Assembly: GCF_021650705.1 (NCBI RefSeq)
Contig: NZ_CP087138.1
Span: 1,922,001 to 1,986,000, forward strand
From: Pseudomonas sp. KNUC1026
Lineage (GTDB): Bacteria > Pseudomonadota > Gammaproteobacteria > Pseudomonadales > Pseudomonadaceae
Direction: 5' to 3'
Length of the DNA: 64,000 nucleotides
Shown here one piece after another: positions 51,137 through 60,183 of the stretch. Under the pieces are notes generated by a model. The model did no database searches and was not told the origin of the DNA. It was given only the letters and a program-made list of their open reading frames with translations. Each line of letters opens with the position of its first letter. Position 1 is the stretch's first letter. The position numbers were made by a program, and so were the translations under genes.

Positions 51137-51305
51137 CCATTAATGGCATTATGATTTGGCCGTGTATCAGGCCTGTTGCAATCGCACAGGCGCAGGCCAA
51201 CGCAGGCCAACGCGCAGGGATCTCTGCTTTCAAGGAAGCCCGGGGCATCTACCCGGCAACGTTGCTACAGGCCTGGCATAACAACATGCTTTCGAGACCT
51301 TTTCC

Positions 51306-52534
51306 ATGCCTGGCAAACCTCGCGTTTGGGCCACTGTGTGCCTTGTCGTCGCGTTGAGCAGTACCGCGTTGTATCTGGTTTTGCCTGTTCATCCTGCCAA
51401 ACCCCATCGCCCGCATTTGCCGCCGCCATTACCTGCGGTGGAGCAGATGTCCGATGCTGTCATGCGGGTCGTCCCACGCGGTAAAAGCGCTCACACCGTT
51501 GCCTTGCTGATGCCCCAAGGGCAATTGCTCAGCGCTCATGATCTGCAAAAGTTCAGCCTCGACGCGTCTGCGGAGTTGGTGCAGGTGAGCGTCCCGGAAG
51601 GTACCTGCGAGCAACAGGCCAGCGCAGTGAACAAGGCGCTGCGGCAACTGCCCAATGCGCCGACACTGCTGGCAGGAACCGGAGCAGGGGTGGGCTGGCC
51701 ACGCGCTGGGTCGACGCCCAGCACCACAGTGGCGCCCGTGCCGTAGCGATGGATGGACCGCAAGGCCCGTGCATGCCAGACGGTGCCCACGCCGGTAAAC
51801 GCCTGCTGCTGGGCAAGGGGGCGGGCGAGCAGCCTGGCGAGCGTTTGGAGAACTACCTGCGTACCTCGGTCCTGAGCCTGCCGGGCGACGATGCCAACGA
51901 ACCGATGAAAGTGGTCGAGATGCCCGCGCCGCAGGCGTCGGACACGGTCACCATTTTCTATTCCGGCGACGGCGGCTGGCGCGACATCGACAAGCAGGTG
52001 GGCGAGACCATGGCCAGCCTGGGCAATCCGGTGCTGGGTGTGGATACGCTTAAGTATCACTGGAGCTCCAAAGCCCCGAGCAGAGCGCCGAGGACCTGGC
52101 GCGGCTGATGGCCGAGTATCGGCAGAAGTGGGGGCTCGGCACTTCGTGCTGGCAGGGTACTCGTTTGGCGCCGACGTGCTGCCTGCGATCTACAATCGCT
52201 TGCCGGAGGCCGATCAGCAATCGGTGGACAGCATGATCCTCCTGGCCTTCGCACACAGTGCCAATTTCGAGATCCGCATCGAAGGCTGGCTGGGCACTGG
52301 CGAAGGCAATTACCTGACCGGCCCGGAGCTTGCGAAGGTGCCTGCGCAAAAGTGTATTGCGTGTATGGCCTCAAGGAGGCCAAAGACAGCGGCTGCCTTG
52401 GCCAGCCTGCGGTGGGCGAGGTGGTGCCGCTCGAGGGTGGGCATCATTTCGACAGTGACTACGTGGCCCTTGCCAAGCGCCTGGGTGAGGCCATCGCACA
52501 TCGCCGCGGCTGTGGGCGCCAGCAGGTGATCTGA
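51306..52534 (+). pseudogene. AcvB/VirJ-family protein, several frameshifts
   Basis: A signal-anchor start (MPGKPRVWATVCLVVALSS) leads into a VirJ-type alpha/beta-hydrolase. TIFYSGDGGWRDIDKQVG and the nucleophile elbow GYSFGADVLP are easily read, and the C-terminus holds PLEGGHHFDSDY. The frame must change at about 51693, 52073, 52131 and 52347. Four changes in 1.2 kb suggest either true decay or a poor-quality stretch. AcvB/VirJ proteins are periplasmic; in Agrobacterium they act on lysyl-phosphatidylglycerol or virulence. A MITE lies 73 bp downstream. Confidence 0.75.
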
Positions 52535-52606
52535 CCGTGGTTTCATCCTGTGCCATGTGGCACTGGGCTATGCTGCTGGGGGACCGCGCGATAACCGCGC
52601 GCCCTA

Positions 52607-52747
52607 GGCTCTGTATGAAATGTATTCCAGCGAAGGCCAGGCAAGGCGAAAACAGGCGAGGAAGCGGAGTTTACTGGTTGTAAATGAGCATTCCGAGCCT
52701 GTTTTCAACGCAGCATGGGCGAGCTGGGATGCATTTCGTACAGAGCC
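52607..52747. mobile_element. 141-bp MITE with IS5-type ends
   Basis: The ends GGCTCTGTATGAAATGTATTCCAGC and the inverse of 52723-52747 match at about 22 of 25 positions. The first 11 bases match the ends of the IS at 61170-62113. TA flanks both sides (52605-52606 and 52748-52749), as at that IS. There is no internal transposase. It ends 23 bp before the peroxiredoxin start codon. Confidence 0.82.
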
Positions 52748-52770
52748 TAATGCCCAGGAGCGGACGCTCG

Positions 52771-53322
52771 ATGAAAATATCCAAGGCTTTGCCGTTCATG
52801 TTTGCTGCGCTGCTGGCCTCGGCCGCGCCTGCTTTTGCTGCCCTGCCCGAAGGCGCCAGTGCGCCTGACTTTTCCCTGGACGGCGCGTTGGCCGGCAAGC
52901 CAGTCCCTTTCTCTCTGGCTCAGGCGTTGAAGCAGGGCCCGGTGGTGCTGTATTTCTTCCCCGCCGCGTTCACCGCCGGCTGCACCCTTGAAGCCCACGC
53001 GTTCGCCGAAGCGACCGACCAGTTCAAGCAGATGGGCGCAACGGTCATCGGTGTGACCGCCGGCAACCTCGACCGCGTCGCCGAATTCTCCAAGCTCGAA
53101 TGCCGCGACAAGTTCACCGTGGCCGCCGACCCGGGCGCCAAAGTGGCCGAGCAGTACCAGACGCTGATGAAAACACCGGACGGCAAGACCTTGTCCGACC
53201 GCACTTCCTACGTGATCGCACCCGACGGCAAGGTGCTGTTGAGCTACACCGACCGCAACCCCGAGGCCCACATTCAGAAGGCCATGGAGGCGGTCAAGCA
53301 ATGGCACGCCAGCCATTCCTGA
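52771..53322 (+). CDS. Exported peroxiredoxin (AhpC/TSA, Bcp-like)
   Basis: 183 residues with a Sec signal (MKISKALPFMFAALLASAAPAFA). The thioredoxin fold has YFFPAAFTAGCTLEAHAF, where the FTAGC cysteine is the peroxidatic residue. Further conserved parts are VIGVTAGNLDRVAEF and DRTSYVIAPDGKV. It should reduce peroxides in the periplasm. AGGAG precedes ATG 52771. The DsbD-like gene begins 14 bp downstream, which suggests a reducing partner. Confidence 0.88.
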   Translation: MKISKALPFMFAALLASAAPAFAALPEGASAPDFSLDGALAGKPVPFSLAQALKQGPVVLYFFPAAFTAGCTLEAHAFAEATDQFKQMGATVIGVTAGNLDRVAEFSKLECRDKFTVAADPGAKVAEQYQTLMKTPDGKTLSDRTSYVIAPDGKVLLSYTDRNPEAHIQKAMEAVKQWHASHS

Positions 53323-53335
53323 TGAGGTACAGACG

Positions 53336-54550
53336 ATGCTGAGTGCGGTAATTGCGGCCTTTCTGGGCGGGTTGATCCTCAACGCCATGCCGTGCGTGTT
53401 CCCGATCATTTCGCTCAAGGCACTGGGCCTGGTGCGCCATGCCCACCAGCAGCGCCACGCGCGGTTGGAAGGGCTAGCGTTCGCAGCCGGGGTGGTGGTG
53501 ACCATGTTGGCCCTGGCCAGTGTGTTGCTGGCTATCCGCGCAGCGGGCGTGGCGGCCGGCTGGGGTTTTCAGTTGCAGTCTCCGCTGGTGATCGCCCTGC
53601 TCGCACTAGTGATGCTGGGCGCGGCACTGAAACCTGTTCGGGGTGTTTGAGACGGGCCTGGCGGCTCAGCGTTTGAGCGGGGCTGCGCCTGAACGCGCAG
53701 GGCCTTTGGGCGCTGCATTGACGGGGGCGCTGGCGATTATCGTTGCCACCCCGTGCAGTGCGCCGTTCATGGCAGGCGCACTGGGTTATGCCCTGGTACA
53801 ACCGGCGCCTCAGGCATTGGCGGTGTTCCTGGCACTGGCGCTGGGTTTCGCGGCGCCGTTCACCTTGCTGGCCTGGTTGCCGGGCCTGGGGCGCGTGCTG
53901 CCACGCCCCGGGCCTTGGATGGCCACGCTCAAACAGGTATTGGCCTTCCCGACGCTGGCCGCCGCTGCCTGGCTAGCCTGGGTGTTGGCGCTGCAGGCCG
54001 GTGCCGGGCGGTCGGCACGTTGCTGGGCGCGGCCGTGGCGTTGGGCTTCGCTGCATGGTTGCATGGCCGCGCACAGCGCCGGCAACTGCAAGGCGCGCGC
54101 CACTGGCCGCTGTCGACACTCGCCGGGCTGATGGTACTGGCCTTGGCATTGCCGCTGGCCGGCCTGCCGCGCACCACGGGCACGCAAGCAACGGCCGATG
54201 TCGCCAGTAGCACCTGGACGCCGCAGGCCGTGGCGGCCGAGCGCGGCAGGGGCCATCCGATCTTCGTCAATTTCACTGCGGCGTGGTGCGTCACCTGCCA
54301 GGTCAACGAGCGGGTGGCGCTGTCGCAGGAGGCGGTCAAACAGGCCATGGCGCACACTGGCACGCGCTACATGATTGCCGATTCGACGCAGTTCAACGCT
54401 GACGTGGACGACGCTATCAACCAGTTCGGCCAAGGCGGCCTGCCGCTGTACGTGCTGTACCCGGCCAATGGCGGGGAGCCGCAGGTACTCCCGCAAGTGC
54501 TGACCGTCAATACGGTGGTGGCGGCGCTGGAGCAGGCCGCTCGGCCTTGA
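53336..54550 (+). pseudogene. DsbD-like thiol:disulfide interchange protein, two frameshifts
   Basis: The intact protein would be about 404 residues. The transmembrane domain holds the redox cysteines in NAMPCVFPI and VATPCSAPF, and the C-terminal thioredoxin-like domain has AAWCVTCQVNE. It would carry electrons from cytoplasmic thioredoxin to the periplasm, presumably for the adjacent peroxiredoxin. Frame changes are needed near 53638-53641 (extra G) and near 54005-54010 (missing G), both in G runs. GAGGTACAGACG precedes ATG 53336. The N-terminal periplasmic domain of classical DsbD is absent. Confidence 0.82.
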
Positions 54551-54554
54551 TCCT

Positions 54555-55214
54555 TCAGTGCAGAATGGGCCGCGCCCGCAGCGCGGCCTGGCGCTCCAAC
54601 TGATCGAGCCGGTAATCGCGCTGTTTCTCCGCCTCCAGCATCGCCTTGCGGCCGTGTTGTTTGAGCAGGTAGGCATGGATCTGCTGCACCTCCAGGGTGC
54701 GGAAGATCGGCGCCACGTCCAACCGTTCGAACCAGCCAGCGCTGCGTTGCGGGCGGGTGCCAAGCAACACTTGTGGCCCCAGCGCGCCCAGCAGGTGCCA
54801 GCCCTGGGCCTGGAACCAGTCGACGCAGGGCAGGGCGCAGGCCGCCTCTGCGTGGGGGTAGCGGGTGGTCATATCGCTGAGCAGCGCACGGCCGATACCT
54901 TGGTCGCGATGGGTCGGCAGCACGGCGAGGTAGAGCAGGGCGCAGGCCTCGGGCGCGCCTCGCGCCGGCAGGTAAAGAGCAAAGCCCAACACCTGCTCGG
55001 GGTTTGCATCGTTCACTGCCAGCAACAGCTCCACCGCCAACGCCTCGCCGCCCATCGCTTGCAGATACCGATGCACTTCGAGCCCCAGGCCGTATTGATA
55101 GAGCGGATACAACGGGTTGCTCGGCTGCAGGGCCGAGGCACTCAGCAGCGTGAGGTGGTCGATCGCCAGCTGTTGCACCTGGCTTGCGAGAGGTTCGGGG
55201 GCGGGCTGGCCCAA
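54555..55214 (-). CDS. GNAT-family N-acetyltransferase
   Basis: A 219-residue protein with the acetyl-CoA motif A at LYLAVLPTHRDQGIGRALLSDM (residues ~92-113). The C-terminal ~50 residues are a charged helix (KQHGRKAMLEAEKQRDYRLDQLERQ). The substrate is unknown. It converges on the DsbD-like gene, 5 bp apart. Confidence 0.82.
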   Translation of the reverse strand: MGQPAPEPLASQVQQLAIDHLTLLSASALQPSNPLYPLYQYGLGLEVHRYLQAMGGEALAVELLLAVNDANPEQVLGFALYLPARGAPEACALLYLAVLPTHRDQGIGRALLSDMTTRYPHAEAACALPCVDWFQAQGWHLLGALGPQVLLGTRPQRSAGWFERLDVAPIFRTLEVQQIHAYLLKQHGRKAMLEAEKQRDYRLDQLERQAALRARPILH

Positions 55215-55341
55215 TGGCTGAGGCTGAACATAACGGCTCGTTGAAAAGCAGGGCGCGCATCATACCGCACCTGCAGCACCGGGCGTTGCGGTGGAGCCAA
55301 CCGATGGTAGGCTTGTGCGCGTTTGGTCAAGGAGCATTCAA

Positions 55342-55686
55342 ATGAGCGACACGGTTCTGCTGTTTTCCTACGGCACCCTGCAAGACGAAGCGGTGCAACT
55401 GGCCAACTTTGGCCGGCGCCTGGCCGGGCGCCCGGATGCGTTGCTCGGCTATCGCCAGGACTGGGTCGAAATCACCGACCCGTTGGTGCTGCAACAAAGC
55501 GGCAAAACCCATCACCCGATCGTCAGCCACAGCGGCGTGGCCAGCGACCAGGTAACGGGCACGGTGTTCGAGATCACTGCGCAGGAGCTGGCGGCAGCCG
55601 ACAGCTATGAAGTGGCCGACTACCAGCGGGTGGACGCACCGCTGGCGTCTGGGCTGCACGCCTGGGTCTACGTCAAGGCGCAGTGA
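55342..55686 (+). CDS. Gamma-glutamylcyclotransferase family protein
   Basis: A 114-residue small GGCT-fold protein. LLFSYGTLQDEAVQ is the family N-terminal signature, and the catalytic Glu is in ADSYEVADYQRV. AAGGAG lies ahead of ATG 55342, which is preferred to the upstream frame start at 55291. It is tail-to-tail with the GST gene, overlapping by 14 bp. Confidence 0.87.
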   Translation: MSDTVLLFSYGTLQDEAVQLANFGRRLAGRPDALLGYRQDWVEITDPLVLQQSGKTHHPIVSHSGVASDQVTGTVFEITAQELAAADSYEVADYQRVDAPLASGLHAWVYVKAQ

Positions 55687-56320
55687 AGTCCGGCGCCACC
55701 AGCACCTGCTGGCCTGACGGGCGCGCCTTCAGGCGTTGCAGGTACACCGAAAGTTCGCCATGCCTGCTCAGCCAGTTCGCACCCGGGATGCGGTCCAGGT
55801 AATCGAGCATCGGTGCGAGGAGGGCGTCCGCCAGGGTGAACGCTTCGCCGCACAGGAACGGCTTGCTGTTTAGCTGGCGAGCGACCGCCGCCAGGGTGAA
55901 GTCCACTTCAGCCTGTGCCTGCGCCAGTTCTTCCGGCGTGATGGCCGAGCCACCCTTGGGCCCGGCGATGCGCAGCAGGTAGCGCCGCACTACGCGAGTA
56001 TCAACGGTGCTGGCGATCGCGCTGGCCCATTGATCGACCTCCAGGCGGGTTTGTGCGTCGGCCGGAGCCAGCGATGATTCCTCGAAAGCCTGGTCCAGGT
56101 AACGGCAGATCACCGCAGTTTCGAACACCACGCGCTCGCCATGCAGCAGCACCGGCACTTGCCCGAACGGTTGCAGGGCCAGGTGCTCCGGGCTGCGCAG
56201 GGCCACCGGTTTGCCGCCCTGGTGCATGCCGTAGGTAGCTTCCAGGCCTTTCTCCAGGCAATACAAACGCACGCTGCGCACCAGGGAGCTGTAACCGGGG
56301 CCAAGGATATGCAATGTCAT
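55673..56320 (-). CDS. Glutathione S-transferase family protein
   Basis: 215 residues. N-terminal thioredoxin fold with YSSLVRSVRLYCLEKGLE and the glutathione-binding FGQVPVLLHGERVVFETAVICRYLD. C-terminal helical domain with AFTLADALLAPMLDYL. Divergent from a TetR regulator with an ~80-bp gap, so the two probably form a regulator/target pair. Confidence 0.88.
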   Translation of the reverse strand: MTLHILGPGYSSLVRSVRLYCLEKGLEATYGMHQGGKPVALRSPEHLALQPFGQVPVLLHGERVVFETAVICRYLDQAFEESSLAPADAQTRLEVDQWASAIASTVDTRVVRRYLLRIAGPKGGSAITPEELAQAQAEVDFTLAAVARQLNSKPFLCGEAFTLADALLAPMLDYLDRIPGANWLSRHGELSVYLQRLKARPSGQQVLVAPDFTAP

Positions 56321-56400
56321 CGCGAACTCGCTCTTGAGGATGAAGGCTGGCATGCTCTCGCACCTGACCATCTGTTCAAGAACATATTCTGGAGCGTTCC

Positions 56401-56967
56401 ATGGCCTGGCCCGAAGATCAGAAGCTGCAAACCCGCCGCCGCATCCTCGAAAGCGCCGCCCGGCTGTTCGCGGTGCAAGGCTTCGACGCCGTCAACATCG
56501 ACATGCTGATGGCCGACGCCGGGCTCACCCGCGGCGCCTTCTACCATCACTTTCGCACCAAAGCCGAGCTGCTCGACGAAGCCATTGGTCACGCCGCCCA
56601 GTGCGGCGGTGCCAGGCTCGATGCTTTGGGCGATGCAGGCCTTGGCGCGCTGGTGCAAGCGTACTTGCGCCCGGAGCATGTGAGCGGGCAAGTGCTGCGT
56701 TGCCCGTTGGCGTTCATGGCCACCGACATGGCCCACCAGGACCGCGCCGTCCGAAACAGCTACACCCGCAGCTTCAGCCAGTTTATCGAGCGTATCCGGG
56801 AAGCTTCGGCGTCAGGCAGCCGCGCACAGGCACTGCAAATGGCCGTGATGCTGATCGGCGGCGTGGCATTGGCGCGTTCGCTGGAAGATGAAGGCTTGGT
56901 GGAAGAATTGCTGGCCGCATGCAGGGCCGGGGGGCTGGCATTGATAAGCGAGGAGGGTAGCGACTGA
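56401..56967 (+). CDS. TetR-family regulator
   Basis: 188 residues. The N-terminal HTH is RRRILESAARLFAVQGFDAVNIDMLMADAGLTRGAFYHHFRTKAEL. The ligand domain is variable and contains VLRCPLAFMATDMAH, as in TetR_C groups controlling GST or reductase genes. It probably represses the divergent GST gene. Confidence 0.9.
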   Translation: MAWPEDQKLQTRRRILESAARLFAVQGFDAVNIDMLMADAGLTRGAFYHHFRTKAELLDEAIGHAAQCGGARLDALGDAGLGALVQAYLRPEHVSGQVLRCPLAFMATDMAHQDRAVRNSYTRSFSQFIERIREASASGSRAQALQMAVMLIGGVALARSLEDEGLVEELLAACRAGGLALISEEGSD

Positions 56968-57038
56968 CCTTGGCCGGGAGGTTGAATTCAGGTTGCCCTG
57001 CGCACCGGGCGGTGCCGCTGGAGCAACCTGAAGCACGG

Positions 57039-57908
57039 TCAGTCGCGCACGTTCATGAACTCTCGGGCCCAGCTCACGTATTCGTCGGGCATCGTGTAAG
57101 TGTGGGTCAGCTCGCTGGCCGTCAGGTCCTGAGTACTGCGGGTGACATTACGCTGCGCACGCAGGCTGTCGTAAGTCGCCTTGATCGACGCGAAATAAGC
57201 ACCGTGGCCCGCCACGATGATGCGCACGCCAAGCTTGGCCAGGCGCTCCTGATCGGTAAGGTTCTGGTTGCCGTAGGTCACCAGCATCAAGGGCACGCTG
57301 ATGTGCTGGGAAATGGCTTCCAGATGGTCGAAATCACGCACACCCACCACGCAGATGCCATCGGCGCCGGCGTCCTGATAGGCCCTGGCACGCAGCGCAA
57401 CCTCCTGGTCGGAAATCACACCGGCATTGGTACGGGCGATGATCGAAAGCGCCTTGTCGTCACGGGCCTCGAGCGCCGCACGGACCTTGCCGACGCCTTC
57501 TTCGATGCTGATCAGGTCAGTGGACTTGCGGCCGAACTGGGCCGGGAGCAACGTGTCTTCGATGGTCAGCGCCGCCACGCCGGCACGCTCCAGCTCCTGC
57601 ACCGTACGCATCACGTTCAGCGCATTGCCGTAACCGTGGTCGGCGTCGGCAATGAACGGCAGCTGGGCCACACGGCCGATGCGGGTCGCTTGCTCGGTGA
57701 ATTCGCTCAAGGTGATCAAGGCGAAGTCGGGCGCTGCCAGAACCTGCAGCGAAGCGACCGAGCCTCCCAGAATGCCTACTTCAAACCCGAGATCACCGGC
57801 GATGCGTGCCGACATCGGGTCGAAGACCGAGGCTGTCTGGTAGCAGGCATCTGACTGTAGAAGGTGGCGAAACGAGTTACGCAAATCGTGATGGGAGAGT
57901 CTGGACAT
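57039..57908 (-). CDS. Oxaloacetate decarboxylase (PEP mutase/isocitrate lyase superfamily)
   Basis: 289 residues with a TIM-barrel. [34 protein letters not shown] and SIIARTNAG are the metal-binding and catalytic blocks shared with the P. aeruginosa PA4872 enzyme that decarboxylates oxaloacetate. The start ATG 57908 opens [17 protein letters not shown]. It marks the chromosomal side of the accessory region that follows. Confidence 0.88.
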   Translation of the reverse strand: MSRLSHHDLRNSFRHLLQSDACYQTASVFDPMSARIAGDLGFEVGILGGSVASLQVLAAPDFALITLSEFTEQATRIGRVAQLPFIADADHGYGNALNVMRTVQELERAGVAALTIEDTLLPAQFGRKSTDLISIEEGVGKVRAALEARDDKALSIIARTNAGVISDQEVALRARAYQDAGADGICVVGVRDFDHLEAISQHISVPLMLVTYGNQNLTDQERLAKLGVRIIVAGHGAYFASIKATYDSLRAQRNVTRSTQDLTASELTHTYTMPDEYVSWAREFMNVRD

Positions 57909-58078
57909 CGTTGTTCCTCACCACGGCCATTGCAGGAGCCGCGGTCTTTGGCGTTTTTAAGGAACGCGCATTTTAGCGTGGGCTGTGGCTGACTGCCATA
58001 AGCGTAACGGAATGTTTCGTGTAATGCGCAGGCCTTATGTTGAGCGGCCTGCGGAGAATTTCGGAGCCTCCGCAGGTC

Positions 58079-58106
58079 GCGTAACATAGGGCCTATTATG
58101 CGAATT
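58079..58106 (-). other. dif-like XerC/D half-conserved site
   Basis: Reading the minus strand, AATTCGCATAA matches the XerC arm of the dif site at 60439 in all 11 positions; the centre is TAGGCC and the XerD arm CTATGTTACGC matches 7 of 11. It is inverted relative to the true dif. It overlaps the start of the first phage-like ORF. Confidence 0.55.
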
Positions 58107-58328
58107 CCAGTCCCTCTTTCTGACCGCTCCATACGCGATGCCAAGGCGTTTATGAGCAATCCCGATGCCACTGATGCGGTAGAGGCACTGATCGTTTCCT
58201 ACGGCAATCTGGTGGCTGAGATTCGTGGTTTGAGGTCCCGTGTGCGCGACCTCGATCAGGAGGCCACCGAGGTTGACCAGGTCGTTGCCCGGCTGCGTGA
58301 CATTGCTGTCTCTATCGAGCAGCTTTGA
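58098..58328 (+). CDS. Small coiled-coil protein, phage-like region
   Basis: 76 residues. SDRSIRDAKAFMSNPDATDAV precedes a predicted coiled coil (LVAEIRGLRSRVRDLDQEATEVDQVVARLRDIAVSIE). No family recognised. The ATG lies inside the dif-like sequence and no strong ribosome-binding site is visible. It is first in a run of short co-oriented ORFs of unusual composition. Confidence 0.5.
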   Translation: MRIPVPLSDRSIRDAKAFMSNPDATDAVEALIVSYGNLVAEIRGLRSRVRDLDQEATEVDQVVARLRDIAVSIEQL

Positions 58329-58773
58329 TATCAAAATGGCTTTCTGCAGCACACAACCAGGTGCAATTCTGATATCAGTACGCTGCCGGAATCTGATATC
58401 ATTTTTGCACCTGGTTCGCCGGCTGCGGCGCTGGTTTTGATATCAAAAGGAATGCGCCATGCATCTGATCGTTCGTGATTTTCCCGATGACCTCGTAGAA
58501 CTGCTCAAGGCTCGCACCGGCAGCGCTGCCGCTTCAAAAGCGGTTGTCACTGCTTGCTACGCGTCGATTAGCCAGGCTGATCAGATTGAACGCCAGCGCC
58601 TTCGAATCGCTGAACTGGAGACCGCTCTTAGGGTTTCTCGTCAGGTCGTCGAAGGTGCCCGCTCTGCTGCGGCTCTGCTGCTTGAACACACCGCCCAGGG
58701 CGATCTCCTGACCCGGGCTCGATATCAACCTGCGCATCCTGGTCGTGCTCGATCGCGCTTTTTGATATCAAAA
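58324..58773. repeat. Cluster of TGATATCA palindromes with a 24-bp inverted repeat
   Basis: Perfect palindromes occur at 58324-58335 (TTTGATATCAAA), 58369-58378, 58394-58401, 58435-58448 (TTTTGATATCAAAA) and 58760-58773 (same 14 bp). The second and third form part of a nearly perfect 24-bp inverted repeat: AACCAGGTGCAA…TGATATCAG at 58355-58378 faces its inverse at 58393-58416, with a 14-nt loop. The cluster surrounds the ORF at 58459. Confidence 0.8.
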
Positions 58774-58854
58774 CCCCCGTGCTTTTCCGTCATGCACTCC
58801 CGCGTTCGCGCGGGCGAAGCCCCCAGTCACCACCCGCGCCCGAAGGGCGATTAG
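58459..58854 (+). CDS. Small coiled-coil protein, phage-like region
   Basis: 131 residues. MHLIVRDFPDDLVELLKARTG resembles an arc/ribbon-helix-helix-like or short DNA-binding start, followed by a coiled coil (QADQIERQRLRIAELETALRVSRQVVEGARSAAALLL). AAGGAATGCGCC precedes the ATG. The last ~40 residues look less coding. A DNA-binding role at the TGATATCA sites around it is conceivable but not shown. Confidence 0.5.
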   Translation: MHLIVRDFPDDLVELLKARTGSAAASKAVVTACYASISQADQIERQRLRIAELETALRVSRQVVEGARSAAALLLEHTAQGDLLTRARYQPAHPGRARSRFLISKPPCFSVMHSRVRAGEAPSHHPRPKGD

Positions 58855-58931
58855 GCGCCTATTGTCCCTTCTGCCTGGCTGATTTCTTCCCGCGCCGGTA
58901 CCCGGCAAAGCCGGCCGGTTTCACGGCATAC

Positions 58932-58970
58932 AAAAAACCCCCGGCGTCTTCCTGACCACCGAGGGTTTTG
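58932..58970 (+). terminator. Intrinsic terminator
   Basis: AAAACCCCCGG pairs with CCGAGGGTTTT, then GTTTG. It closes the first two phage-like ORFs. Confidence 0.75.
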
Positions 58971-58971
58971 T

Positions 58972-59422
58972 TTGCGGGCTTGTCCTGACCGTCTCTGATC
59001 CATCCGCCTCGCGTGCTGCTAAACCGCTTTTCCCTCTTTGCATGGCCTCCCGCGCAGCCTTCTCGGTCCCGTGCCGCTCAGCGCTGGAGATCGGACGGTC
59101 CCGGCAGGTGCAATGCCTCAGCCCGCTTTTTCTGTCCCATCATGATGGCTGCAGCCGTGCTTGCTCCGGTCAGTCTTGCTCGGCTATTCCCGTTTCTGCT
59201 CACGTCAGCCATGTGTAAGCAACTGGGCTCCGCCCGTTGCGTGGGGTGCCGATTGCGGTAGCAATAGGGCCTCGCGGCCCTGGGGCTTCGCCCCAGCGAG
59301 CGGCGCTATTCCCCTTCGGGAATGGCGTGCCTTTGATCTTGCCCTTCGCGTTTTTGGCTGCGCAGGGTGGGGGCGCTGTAACACCCCAATTTAGTCTGGA
59401 CGTCCAGATGTGTTAGCCGCTA
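58972..59422. other. Non-coding region with three adjacent hairpins
   Basis: No convincing ORF. At 59266-59323 three tight stem-loops follow one another: AGGGCC-TCGC-GGCCCT, CTGGGGC-TTC-GCCCCAG and ATTCCC-CTTC-GGGAAT. The palindrome TCTGGACGTCCAGA lies at 59394-59407. Such hairpin-rich intergenic regions are typical of ssDNA phage origins and packaging signals. Confidence 0.55.
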
Positions 59423-59462
59423 TTGACTTGGTTTTTTGCTGTAGATAGTATGGCAGTCCATA
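59423..59462 (+). promoter_or_regulatory. Sigma-70 promoter with overlapping operator
   Basis: TTGACT (59423-59428), 17-bp spacer, TAGTAT (59446-59451). The inverted repeat TATGG-CAGT-CCATA (59449-59462) covers the -10 element and start point, a repressor-like position. It drives the ORF at 59478. Confidence 0.7.
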
Positions 59463-59477
59463 CAAGCCGAGGCGCAC

Positions 59478-59702
59478 ATGCAACCGCGCACCTATTCACA
59501 GATTCGTGCCGACCTATCCCTGATCGGTATAACTGACACTCAAGCTCTTAATAACACATGCTCATACGCTCTTTTGTGGGCGGTTGGTGAGCAGTTTGAT
59601 CTTTCCAAAAGCGCTGTGAAAGTTGTCAGGGCGCGACTTAGAAAGATAGGCATAGATATAGCAAAGCCATTTGATGGCTCTATTGATTTGTCGTCTAAGT
59701 AG
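59478..59702 (+). CDS. Small protein, possibly phage replication-related
   Basis: 74 residues with TYSQIRADLSLIGITDTQALN and a C-terminal KSAVKVVRARLRKIGIDIAKPF. The latter faintly recalls the C-terminal end of filamentous-phage gene II/X replication proteins (…RHR..L..YGIDI), but the rest of such a protein is absent. GAGG lies before the ATG. Lower GC than the chromosome. Low certainty on role. Confidence 0.5.
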   Translation: MQPRTYSQIRADLSLIGITDTQALNNTCSYALLWAVGEQFDLSKSAVKVVRARLRKIGIDIAKPFDGSIDLSSK

Positions 59703-59741
59703 AATTTAAGTTTTCGGCACTTTCGCCGAGAAAAATGAAGC

Positions 59742-59764
59742 CTAGGGAGGTGCGAACTCCCTAG
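59742..59764 (+). terminator. Hairpin between phage-like ORFs
   Basis: CTAGGGAG-GTGCGAA-CTCCCTAG, a perfect 8-bp stem 40 bp after the previous stop. A weaker one, TTTTCGGC/GCCGAGAAAA, lies just before it at about 59711-59735. Confidence 0.5.
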
Positions 59765-59799
59765 ACTTCACCACTAGTGATCTGAGAAGGAGATCATCA

Positions 59800-60153
59800 A
59801 TGGCTTCCGCCAATGCTACCAATACGCCTGTAATTTCTCGCCTGGATGCTACCTGCAATTGGACGCCTTCTGGCTCACAACGTGAAAAAATATCATCTTC
59901 CCTGCCTGGTTTTCCGACCATCGACCCTATCGATTTGCTTGGTCACACCTGCGCTTTTTCGAAAGTCACGGTATCAGGTCCGTCTCAGCCGTTCTGGGCC
60001 AGGGTCAATGCTGTGCAATTCTGCATCTGCGAGGCGGGCTTTTTTGTCTGTCAGATGACACTTCAGTCTACCGACACGGCAGCGAACACCTTTGAAGCGT
60101 CGACCTTGACGCTTGCCGCGGCCGGTACTTTCTCTTTTCTGTTCGCTCACTAA
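59800..60153 (+). CDS. Unrecognised small protein, phage-like region
   Basis: 117 residues after a strong AAGGAGATCATCA. Ser/Thr-rich with three cysteines, mostly short beta-type segments (CAFSKVTVSGPSQPFWARVNA, AAAGTFSFLFAH). There is no signal peptide or membrane segment. It is not recognised; composition would fit a virion or extracellular protein. Confidence 0.5.
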   Translation: MASANATNTPVISRLDATCNWTPSGSQREKISSSLPGFPTIDPIDLLGHTCAFSKVTVSGPSQPFWARVNAVQFCICEAGFFVCQMTLQSTDTAANTFEASTLTLAAAGTFSFLFAH

Positions 60154-60183
60154 GCCACCAAAATTCTGCGATCTACCAACTGA

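Noticed and set aside
58324..58773. CRISPR or integron attC sites
   Set aside because: The palindromes are short, irregularly spaced and lack attC core sequences (GTTRRRY) or repeats of CRISPR length.
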